From positions 1 through 24,010 of the IMG/VR virus record IMGVR_UViG_3300021964_000529: a stretch of DNA of 24,010 nucleotides. The stretch is one strand, 5' to 3'. The position numbers were made by a program, and so were the translations under genes. Under the pieces are notes generated by a model. That model ran no database searches. It saw only the letters and a program-made list of their open reading frames with translations, and was not told the origin of the DNA. Shown here piece after piece: positions 15,404 to 22,315 of this stretch (position 1 is its first letter; every line of letters begins with the position of its first letter). Source of the stretch: a virus.

Positions 15404-15425
15404 ACGTAGTTAAAGGAGAATATAG

Positions 15426-15929
15426 ATGGCAAGCATGTTTAAAAAATATCTAGCAGAAGCCGCAAAACAGTATGATTTTATCATCAAGGTTGCAGGCCCG
15501 TTAGATGAAAATTTTGAAGAAGGTTTAGAAGTAGCACTTAAGAAATTTGATGTTGCTAATCTTACTGCGGGTAAGAAAACTCCAATTCAAAATGTGCCTT
15601 TAGATTTTCCAGATTTAAGTAACACAGAAGTTACAGTTTTTGAAACAACATTAAACTACCCAACTACACAGTTTGAACTAAGAAATTATCTTGCAGATGT
15701 TTTGAATACACAACAGGATTTTATCCGTGTACGCAGACCAGGTGAACCAACTGAAGAGTATCAAAAAGAGCCAAGCGATAAGCCGTATGAAACAAAACTT
15801 ACAGACGGTGAATATAAAGATGCAGAAGCAGTTGATAAAGATGCGTTGGTTGTTACTGAAAAAGGTAAAGAGACGTTTTTACAGCAATTAGCAAAAGAAG
15901 CAAAAGAACGTCATCAAGGAGACGAATAA
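15426..15929 (+). CDS. Unknown protein with its own late promoter
   Basis: A 167-residue protein, not recognised as a named family. N-terminal MASMFKKYLAEAAKQYDFII is a basic/amphipathic start. Residues 19-105 look like a small alpha/beta fold (FIIKVAGPLDENFEEGLEVA... through VTVFETTLNYPT and a helix ending FIRVRRPGEPTEEYQ). The rest is acidic and probably disordered with a final helix. The strong ribosome binding site and late promoter indicate a protein needed in quantity, so a capsid- or prohead-associated role is plausible. The stop overlaps the next ATG (TAATG at 15927-15931), coupling it to the 15929 gene. Confidence 0.8.
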   Translation: MASMFKKYLAEAAKQYDFIIKVAGPLDENFEEGLEVALKKFDVANLTAGKKTPIQNVPLDFPDLSNTEVTVFETTLNYPTTQFELRNYLADVLNTQQDFIRVRRPGEPTEEYQKEPSDKPYETKLTDGEYKDAEAVDKDALVVTEKGKETFLQQLAKEAKERHQGDE

Positions 15930-16849
15930 TGGCATCATATGAAATGATCGACGTACTACAGCGTTTAAGAGAATTAGATGAAAAAAATCCTAATATAGTA
16001 ACTGACGCAGTAGACAATACAGAAAAATTTAACCCTCCAGTCGAAGAAGCAAAAAAAGCAAAACCTGATTTTCTTGATGTAGATAAAGACGGCGATAAAA
16101 AAGAGCCAATGAAAAAAGCAGTCAAGGATAAAGAAAAGAAAAAAGTAGACGAGTCTATTACTATTAGTGCTGACTCTCCTGAGGACTTACCAATCATTGC
16201 ACAAATAATGAAACTTGCAGGCATGCAACCTGTAACACCAGACATGATGCCTGATCAGGATAACACACCTGTAATGAAGGCAGAACCAAGTTGCGGTACA
16301 CCAACTTACGATAATACTCCACAAGAACAAGTAAAGGGTATTGAAGATGTAACAACACAAACAGGATACGGTGATACAAATGGTCCTAAGCATCCACAAG
16401 ATATTAGAGTAAAAGATCCTAGTCCTTTTGCAGACTATGAACAAAGATTAGCAAAACTAGCAGGCATTGAAAAAGAAGAAGTTGAAGACGAAGTAACTGA
16501 TCAAGAAACTGAAGAAGGCTATGCTAACTCAATGGGTAACGAAAAAGAGGATCCTACTTATAAAGGTTATGATCCAGACTATTCAGATCATACAGAAGAC
16601 GGTAAGCCTAAAGTCCGTTATGTACCGAGTAGATACGGTGATAATCCATTAGAGTCAATTGAACAAAACCTAATGAAAGAATATACAGATTACGTTAAAG
16701 AAAGAGAACTTTCCAAAGCCGAAGAAAAAACAAAAGAAAAATATGTTAAAGGCATGAAGAAAGAAAAAGGCGACTTTAAAAAGAGATACGGCGATGATGC
16801 AGAAGCAGTAATGTATGCAACTGCAACCAAAATGGCTAAGAAAGCATAA
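15929..16849 (+). CDS. Unknown acidic, low-complexity phage protein
   Basis: A 306-residue, strongly charged protein with little predicted globular content. Distinct pieces are a short N-terminal helix, an EF-hand-like DVDKDGD loop in FLDVDKDGDKKEPMKKA (48-64), two related peptides IMKLAGM (93-99) and LAKLAGI (174-180), a long acidic middle, and a C-terminal YVKGMKKEKGDFKKRYGDD... segment (272-305) with a VMYATATKMAKK end. The DKDGDKKEPM and the RYGDDAEAVMYATATKM pieces I recall as recurring in marine myovirus unknowns. It is translationally coupled to the 15426 gene and followed by a terminator. A prohead core, scaffold or internal head protein would fit its composition; this is inference. 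Confidence 0.78.
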   Translation: MASYEMIDVLQRLRELDEKNPNIVTDAVDNTEKFNPPVEEAKKAKPDFLDVDKDGDKKEPMKKAVKDKEKKKVDESITISADSPEDLPIIAQIMKLAGMQPVTPDMMPDQDNTPVMKAEPSCGTPTYDNTPQEQVKGIEDVTTQTGYGDTNGPKHPQDIRVKDPSPFADYEQRLAKLAGIEKEEVEDEVTDQETEEGYANSMGNEKEDPTYKGYDPDYSDHTEDGKPKVRYVPSRYGDNPLESIEQNLMKEYTDYVKERELSKAEEKTKEKYVKGMKKEKGDFKKRYGDDAEAVMYATATKMAKKA

Positions 16850-16854
16850 TTTTT

Positions 16855-16904
16855 AATCCTACTACCTTAGGATTGGGCCTCGTGTAAAAGCGGGGCTTTT
16901 TTTT
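16855..16904 (+). terminator. Double-hairpin intrinsic terminator
   Basis: Two stems in tandem just after the 16849 stop: a perfect 7-bp AATCCTA / TAGGATT (16855-16861 with 16868-16874), then GCCTCG / CGGGGC (16877-16882 with 16891-16896, one U-G pair) followed by eight T (16897-16904). It closes the 12846-16849 gene run. Confidence 0.88.
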
Positions 16905-16915
16905 GACTGAAAAAC

Positions 16916-16923
16916 AATAAATA
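16916..16923 (+). promoter_or_regulatory. Late promoter octamer of the 16929 gene
   Basis: AATAAATA-TTTTT-ATG: 5-nt spacing, no Shine-Dalgarno, 11 nt after the terminator T-run. Same terminator-promoter-ATG arrangement as at 12797-12848. Confidence 0.68.
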
Positions 16924-16928
16924 TTTTT

Positions 16929-17357
16929 ATGAAGACGGAATACACCAACGCCTTCTTTGAAGTAGTACGTGAGACAAAAGAAACACACGGTTACGAATTA
17001 CCAGTTGAACTTGAATCTTACGTTGTATATCTTTTGGCAAACTACATAGACCGTCCAGACTTTCTACCAGAGCAATCTTTTGCCGAAGCATACTTAAAAC
17101 TAGAACGTCCTTACAACCACAGTGCTAAAGAACTAGGAGATACATGTCTGTTTGTAACAGGAGTATTTCCAACATACGGTTCACGTAAAGGATTAAGCAT
17201 TAAATATTACAGTAACATAGGCAAAAGCAGTTATTCAATGGCCGGTGAAGTACTAAACATAGATCTATTTGAAAATTTAAGCCAACACTTTGATGTACTG
17301 CGTGACTTTATTGATATTAGTGTCAATAAGCACAAAATGCCTCTGTTTTTAAGATAA
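16929..17357 (+). CDS. Unknown protein upstream of the large terminase
   Basis: A 142-residue protein, not recognised. It is mostly helical with conserved-looking aromatic segments: an N-terminal amphipathic helix, YELPVELESYVVYLLANYID (residues 21-40), a His- and Leu-containing AYLKLERPYNHSAKELGDTC and a C-terminal SYSMAGEVLNIDLFENLSQH helix. There is no signal peptide or transmembrane segment. It lies 8 nt before gp17 and its final codons (AGA TAA) form part of the gp17 octamer. Cotranscription with gp17 suggests a packaging or head-related role, but nothing in the sequence proves it. Confidence 0.8.
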   Translation: MKTEYTNAFFEVVRETKETHGYELPVELESYVVYLLANYIDRPDFLPEQSFAEAYLKLERPYNHSAKELGDTCLFVTGVFPTYGSRKGLSIKYYSNIGKSSYSMAGEVLNIDLFENLSQHFDVLRDFIDISVNKHKMPLFLR

Positions 17358-17360
17358 GTA
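17353..17360 (+). promoter_or_regulatory. Variant late octamer before gp17
   Basis: GATAAGTA-ATAGT-ATG: the octamer equals the one before gp16, and the spacer ATAGT equals the one before the 12846 gene. 5-nt spacing and no Shine-Dalgarno. Confidence 0.5.
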
Positions 17361-17365
17361 ATAGT

Positions 17366-18958
17366 ATGGCACAAAATGCAAAAAGCCTTGATGGTGTTCT
17401 TGTCAAAAAAGCACACGCAAGGACTAGATATACAGAAAAAGAAATTCAAGAATTACAAGCCTGTGCAAATCCAGACACAGGTGCAAAATTCTTTATGGAT
17501 AATTTCTTTTATATTCAGCATCCAACAAAAGGCAAGTTGAGATTTGCTCCTTTTGAGTTCCAAGAAAGACTTGTTGATTCATATCACAATTATAGATTTA
17601 ACATCAACATGCTACCTAGACAAACAGGCAAGTCTACTACAGCCGCCGGTTATCTATTATGGTATGCTATGTTTAATCCAGATGTAACTGTTCTTATTGC
17701 GGCACACAAATATGCAGGTGCCCAAGAAATTATGCATCGTATTCGCTACGCTTACGAAGACTGTCCAGACCATATAAGATGTGGTGTAACTTCATATAAC
17801 AAAGGGTCAATGGAATTTGATAACGGCTCGCGAATAGTTTCACAAACAACAACAGACAACACAGGACGAGGTATGAGTATTTCGTTACTATACTGTGATG
17901 AGTTTGCATTCGTTAATCCAACCATTGCGAAAGAATTTTGGACTGCAATTTCTCCAACACTAGCAACAGGTGGTAAGGCAATTATTACTTCCACACCAAA
18001 CAGTGACGAAGATCAGTTTGCACTTATTTGGACAGAAGCCATGAAACGCTTTGACGAACATGGTAACGATACTGAAGTTGGTATAAATGGTTTCTTTGCT
18101 TTTTCTGCACACTGGAGTGAACACCCAGATAGAGACGAGCAATGGGCCGCAGAAGAAAAATCACGTATTGGTGAAGAACGTTTTAGACGTGAACACGAAT
18201 GTGAGTTTTTGATTTTTGATGAAACACTTATCAATAGCGTGAAACTTGCAGAACTAGAAGGCAAAGATCCTATTCGTAAAATGGGGCAAACACGTTGGTA
18301 CAAAGAAGTAAATCCTAATTACACTTATATTGTAAGCATGGATCCGAGTTTAGGAACGGGTGGAGATCCTGCCGCAATTGAAGTATTCGAATTGCCTAGT
18401 TTTGAACAGGTAGCAGAATGGCAACATAACAATACACCTATACAAGGACAGGTACGTATACTAGGACAAATTACTAAAACCATTATGGAAGATTGCCAGT
18501 CAAAAAGCACAACACTTCCGCAGGTATATTACAGTGTAGAAAATAATTCAATAGGAGAAGCCGCTCTTGTTGCTATAAACGAATACGGCGAAGAAAACAT
18601 TTATGGAATGTTTTTAAGTGAACCTGCACGTAAAGGGCATGTTCGTAAGTTCCGTAAAGGTTTCAATACAACACATAAAACTAAAATAGGTGCGTGTGCT
18701 AAATTCAAACAACTGCTAGAAACAGGACAATTAAAAATACATAGCAAACCGTTAATTTCAGAATTAAAAGCATTTGTAGCACACGGTACAACATTTGGTG
18801 CTAAAACAGGCGAACATGACGACCTAGTAATGGCAACCATGTTAAATGTGCGTATGCAAAAGATCCTAGCAGACTGGGATCCGGCAATATATGAGAAAAT
18901 GAGAGACGCAGAAGTGGAAGATCGAGTCTTGCCGATGCCTGTGTTCATTTCATTCTAG
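17366..18958 (+). CDS. 17: Terminase large subunit gp17
   Basis: A 530-residue packaging motor with both domains. ATPase: Walker A PRQTGKST (residues 84-91), Walker B LLYCDEF (174-180; D178, E179) and coupling motif TSTPN (208-212). Nuclease (RNase H fold): D326 in SMDPSLGTGGDPAA, E392 in YYSVENNSIGE, and D485/D486 in GEHDDLVMATML. It pumps DNA into the prohead at the portal and cuts the concatemer at headful. T4 gp17 is 610 residues; the shorter length is due mainly to shorter N- and C-terminal extensions. It is separated from gp16 by three unknown genes and a terminator, unlike the adjacent 16-17 of T4. It has a variant late octamer 5 nt before the ATG. Confidence 0.96.
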   Translation: MAQNAKSLDGVLVKKAHARTRYTEKEIQELQACANPDTGAKFFMDNFFYIQHPTKGKLRFAPFEFQERLVDSYHNYRFNINMLPRQTGKSTTAAGYLLWYAMFNPDVTVLIAAHKYAGAQEIMHRIRYAYEDCPDHIRCGVTSYNKGSMEFDNGSRIVSQTTTDNTGRGMSISLLYCDEFAFVNPTIAKEFWTAISPTLATGGKAIITSTPNSDEDQFALIWTEAMKRFDEHGNDTEVGINGFFAFSAHWSEHPDRDEQWAAEEKSRIGEERFRREHECEFLIFDETLINSVKLAELEGKDPIRKMGQTRWYKEVNPNYTYIVSMDPSLGTGGDPAAIEVFELPSFEQVAEWQHNNTPIQGQVRILGQITKTIMEDCQSKSTTLPQVYYSVENNSIGEAALVAINEYGEENIYGMFLSEPARKGHVRKFRKGFNTTHKTKIGACAKFKQLLETGQLKIHSKPLISELKAFVAHGTTFGAKTGEHDDLVMATMLNVRMQKILADWDPAIYEKMRDAEVEDRVLPMPVFISF

Positions 18959-18961
18959 TAG

Positions 18962-18969
18962 CATAAATA
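18962..18969 (+). promoter_or_regulatory. Late promoter octamer of the 18975 gene
   Basis: CATAAATA-ACAAT-ATG: 5-nt spacing, no Shine-Dalgarno, starting 4 nt after the gp17 stop. Confidence 0.68.
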
Positions 18970-18974
18970 ACAAT

Positions 18975-21203
18975 ATGAATGGATTAGATAATATATCAAA
19001 AGCAATATTTGAAAAGATTCGTGGACGTTTTCCTAAGATTGTAATGGGAGACGAAAACGGAGCGCCTACTGCTAACGAAAGTCAGGCACGTTTTTTTGAT
19101 TTTGACTGGGTAGTAAACGGTGAAAATCAAGGAGCAGTAAGCATTAGTATTCAAGAAGGCGAAGCATTAAAGATTTATTATAGTCAGAATATGCTTGAAA
19201 ACTTACCAGAGCCTATAGAAAACGAATGGTATAATTTTTTAAAAGAAATGCGTTTCTTTGCTAAAAAACATATGATGGGATTTGATACCCGTGATATAGC
19301 AAAATCTAATCTAGATAAAAGAGATTATCAATACTTGGCAAACAAACAAGTTCAGGAGTCAGCAATGTACGGAACAACTAAATCTAGTTATGAGGAACTA
19401 GACAAAACAAAACTTATTATTAGACACAAAAAAGAAATCACACCAGAGCAAACGGGTGCTAGAACAAGACACATTAGTTCATTGTTTATTGAAAATGAAT
19501 CAGGCGAACGTTTTAAATATCCTTATGCTCATTTAGCAGGTGCCAGAGCAATGGCACGTCACGTTGCTAACAGTGGTCTTCCTCATGACGACTTTGGTAA
19601 ACACATTATTGAAACTTCTAGTAACATTGCAAAACTTACTGCGTTCAAACGTTACGTTGGTAAGAAAGACTTTATGAACACAACTTCAAATGATATTATT
19701 GAAGGATCTAATATTGAACTTGAAAACTTAAGAAATCATATTAAGAAATTACAAGGTCAACAGTACTACTTAGATACAAAAGAAAATTACAGTGTGACTG
19801 AGAGCGGTGACTCAGAATTGGGAGAAGATGTTATAAACGAACTTACCAATGCATTTACTATTCCGCAGTTTAATGAAGATCTAAAAGATATGTTTCCTTT
19901 ACTACACAACATCTATCAAAAACGTGTTGCTGAAACAACAATTGATTTAGATGAAGTTGTTAAAGAAGGTTTTATGCCTAAGGAAATGGAAGGCGAAACT
20001 GAATTTGAATTTACGGGTGACGACGGCGAAACAGGCTTCGGAACTCTATACTACAAAGCAGTGATCAAACAAAGCGATGAACACGGTTACTATGCTGAAG
20101 TTGATCCCAACTCACTAAGAGGTGAAGCAGAAGGCGACGGCAACAATAAACTAGACAACGAACTAGCAACTGCTGTTGTTCAACCAGATGGTCCAGACCA
20201 TGAAGCGGCAATGGATGCGGCAATGGATGATGCTATGGATCAGATTAAAAATGCAGACATTGATGTCCCACAAGAATCAAGCGACATAGATGAATTTGAA
20301 ACTTGGGCAGACTCTGTAATGGACGAATCCCTAGATAAACAACGTATTGCTATGCTTAATAAAATGCTTGGCAAAACATTACCAGTAGGTCCTGATGCAA
20401 CAAATGCAATAAACAGTCTCAAAGGTATTATTGATGACGAAGGACTTATGAGTGAACTAAAAGACATGGCTGAGAAAGACACAGAGTCTTGTGCAAGGCC
20501 TGCTATCTATCGTTATATTCAAAAGAACGATCCTGAAGTATTAGACAAACTAAACTTCGGTGATATGAATATGGAAGACGATACTACAGATGTAACAATT
20601 GATAAAGACGGTGCTATGAAACTTAGCGGCGATGAAAAAGAGCCTAAAGATGAAAAAGCAAGTACTGAAGATATCATTGAATTTGTCCGCTCATTCTATG
20701 ACACAGAAACTGGAGCGTTTCCAAAAGGTGAAACAGGTGTGGTTATCTCCGCCCGTAAGCGTTTTGGTGATTCCGTAGGGGATCTAGTCGAAAAATTTGT
20801 ATCCAAACTGACAGGTAAGGAAGTACAAGTTGAAAACGACGATGAAGATGTAGAAGAAGGTAGCATCAAGTACATGCACAGTCTAAAAGCCAAAGGACAC
20901 AGCGACGAAGAGATAGCCAAAGAATTAAACATGTCCGCTGACGAAGTTAAAAAGGCTATGAGCAAAACTGACGAAGGCCACGAGGAAAAAGACAACAAAG
21001 ATTTCTCTGATAAAGAAATCAAAATGGCATTTGGTGTACTAAATGATCCTAGATACAAGGGCGGAAACTATTCTGGAGCAGTTGATGTAATTGAAAAGAT
21101 TGCTAAAGGATTGTCCAAACACCCTAGTGTAGAAAAAGCATTAATGAGAACAAACGAAGAATTAGACTACATCAAAGACAAATTGGCAAAATTAATTAAG
21201 TAA
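18975..21203 (+). CDS. Large acidic unknown protein between gp17 and gp32
   Basis: A 742-residue protein, not recognised as a named T4 protein; in particular it shows no portal (gp20) features that I can see. Residues 1-270 look globular (FEKIRGRFPKIVMG, RFFDFDWVVNGENQGAVSIS, EMRFFAKKHMMGFD, then HISSLFIENESGERFKYPYA and HLAGARAMARHVA). The middle, 330-450, is acidic with a short AAMDAAMDDAMD repeat. Residues 565-612 carry IIEFVRSFYDTETGAFPKGE and a basic helix, a module I recall from marine phage unknowns. Residues 633-660 (SLKAKGHSDEEIAKELNMSA...) look like a helix-turn-helix. The C-terminus is a Lys-rich helix. A late octamer places it with virion or assembly genes. Function unknown. Confidence 0.82.
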   Translation: MNGLDNISKAIFEKIRGRFPKIVMGDENGAPTANESQARFFDFDWVVNGENQGAVSISIQEGEALKIYYSQNMLENLPEPIENEWYNFLKEMRFFAKKHMMGFDTRDIAKSNLDKRDYQYLANKQVQESAMYGTTKSSYEELDKTKLIIRHKKEITPEQTGARTRHISSLFIENESGERFKYPYAHLAGARAMARHVANSGLPHDDFGKHIIETSSNIAKLTAFKRYVGKKDFMNTTSNDIIEGSNIELENLRNHIKKLQGQQYYLDTKENYSVTESGDSELGEDVINELTNAFTIPQFNEDLKDMFPLLHNIYQKRVAETTIDLDEVVKEGFMPKEMEGETEFEFTGDDGETGFGTLYYKAVIKQSDEHGYYAEVDPNSLRGEAEGDGNNKLDNELATAVVQPDGPDHEAAMDAAMDDAMDQIKNADIDVPQESSDIDEFETWADSVMDESLDKQRIAMLNKMLGKTLPVGPDATNAINSLKGIIDDEGLMSELKDMAEKDTESCARPAIYRYIQKNDPEVLDKLNFGDMNMEDDTTDVTIDKDGAMKLSGDEKEPKDEKASTEDIIEFVRSFYDTETGAFPKGETGVVISARKRFGDSVGDLVEKFVSKLTGKEVQVENDDEDVEEGSIKYMHSLKAKGHSDEEIAKELNMSADEVKKAMSKTDEGHEEKDNKDFSDKEIKMAFGVLNDPRYKGGNYSGAVDVIEKIAKGLSKHPSVEKALMRTNEELDYIKDKLAKLIK

Positions 21204-21218
21204 TTTCAGAAATTTTAG

Positions 21219-21247
21219 TTGACCTTTAGAGGAAAACTAAATATAAT
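21219..21247 (+). promoter_or_regulatory. Sigma70 promoter of gp32, with overlapping late octamer
   Basis: TTGACC (21219-21224), a 17-bp spacer and a perfect TATAAT (21242-21247): a near-ideal host promoter with a start near 21254. A late-type ACTAAATA (21236-21243) overlaps the -10, so the gene may be read both early and late. Confidence 0.82.
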
Positions 21248-21248
21248 A

Positions 21249-21281
21249 GTAGGTATGTTGTTAGAAACATATATCTACAAC
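21249..21281 (+). promoter_or_regulatory. Hairpin-forming region in the gp32 leader
   Basis: Two mutually exclusive pairings are visible. TATGTT (21254-21259) pairs with AACATA (21266-21271), extendable by GTAG/CTAC (21249-21252 with 21275-21278). Alternatively GTTGT and AGA (21257-21261, 21263-21265) pair with TCT and ACAAC (21274-21281) around one bulged T. T4 gp32 represses its own mRNA through a leader pseudoknot, so a control element is plausible here. Confidence 0.4.
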
Positions 21282-21316
21282 AGGCACATAAAGGCAAAAC
21301 ATAGGAGGCTTAAATT

Positions 21317-22303
21317 ATGGCAACATTAGCAGAAATTCGTGCAAAACTACGCGAACAAGAATCACGCACAGGTGGTTCAAATCAACAAAGCGGCGGCGAC
21401 AACGCAATTTACCCACATTGGAATATGGCAGAAGGTACTGAAGCAGTATTACGTTTCTTACCAGATGCTGATCCAGAGGCTACTTTCTTTTGGAAAGAGC
21501 GTTTGATGATCAAACTTCCATTTGCGGGAATCAAAGGTCAAACTGATTCACGTCCAGTGACAGTTAACGTTCCATGTATGGAAATGTATGGCGAAACTTG
21601 CCCTGTACTTTCAGAAGTACGTGGTTGGTTTAAAGATCCAGCACTAGAAGATCAAGGTCGTAAGTATTGGAAAAAACGTTCTTACATTTTCCAAGGATTT
21701 GTAGTTGATAATCCGATTAGTGAAGATTCAACTCCAGAAAATCCAATTAGACGTTTTATTATTGGTCCACAAATTTTCCAAATCATTAAAGGTGCTTTGA
21801 TGGATCCTGAGATGGAAGAACTTCCTACAGACTTTGTAAGAGGTGTTGACTTCCGTATTAAGAAAACATCTAAAGGTGGATATGCAGACTACTCAACTTC
21901 ACAATGGTCACGTAGAGAACGTGCTCTAACTGATATTGAGAAATCAGCAATTGACACAAATGGAGTGTATAACCTTAATGACTTCTTACCTAAGAAGCCG
22001 TCAGATGTTGAAGTTAAAGTTATTCAAGAAATGTTCGAAGCATCTGTTGATGGTGAAGCATATGATCCAGAGCGTTTTGGTCAGTACTTTCGTGCTCCAG
22101 GCATGAGTGCTCCAACTGGTGATCCGAACAAGAGTGCATCAGCACCAGCGGCAACACCTGCTCCTACTCCAGCACCTGAACCAGTAGCAGAAACTGTAGC
22201 ACAACCTGCTCCAGCGGCAACTACTGCAAGTGCAAGTGAAGATAAACCAAGTAGCGAACGTGCTAATGATATTTTAGCAATGATCCGCAACCGTCAATCT
22301 TAA
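21317..22303 (+). CDS. 32: Single-stranded DNA-binding protein gp32
   Basis: A 328-residue protein with the gp32 layout: an N-terminal basic LAEIRAKLREQESR helix region (residues 4-17, cooperative binding), an OB-fold core starting near YPHWNMAEGTEAVLRFLPD (32-50) with FFWKERLMIKLPF, VPCMEMYGETCPV (85-97), GRKYWKKRSYIFQGF and VRGVDFRIKKTSKGGYADY, and a Pro/Ala-rich linker (about 264-310) ending in ERANDILAMIRNRQS. It coats ssDNA during replication and recombination with UvsX. T4 gp32 is 301 residues with a Cys3-His zinc site and an acidic tail; here only C87 and C95 remain and the tail end is basic. A strong AGGAGG (21303-21308) lies 8 nt before the ATG. uvsX follows after 12 nt. Confidence 0.94.
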   Translation: MATLAEIRAKLREQESRTGGSNQQSGGDNAIYPHWNMAEGTEAVLRFLPDADPEATFFWKERLMIKLPFAGIKGQTDSRPVTVNVPCMEMYGETCPVLSEVRGWFKDPALEDQGRKYWKKRSYIFQGFVVDNPISEDSTPENPIRRFIIGPQIFQIIKGALMDPEMEELPTDFVRGVDFRIKKTSKGGYADYSTSQWSRRERALTDIEKSAIDTNGVYNLNDFLPKKPSDVEVKVIQEMFEASVDGEAYDPERFGQYFRAPGMSAPTGDPNKSASAPAATPAPTPAPEPVAETVAQPAPAATTASASEDKPSSERANDILAMIRNRQS

Positions 22304-22315
22304 TAAGGAGTAATC

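Noticed and set aside
18975-21203. Portal protein gp20 for the large gene after gp17
   Set aside because: No recognisable portal signature; residues and acidic low-complexity middle do not fit, and the gene lies beside gp32 rather than a protease/scaffold/capsid set.
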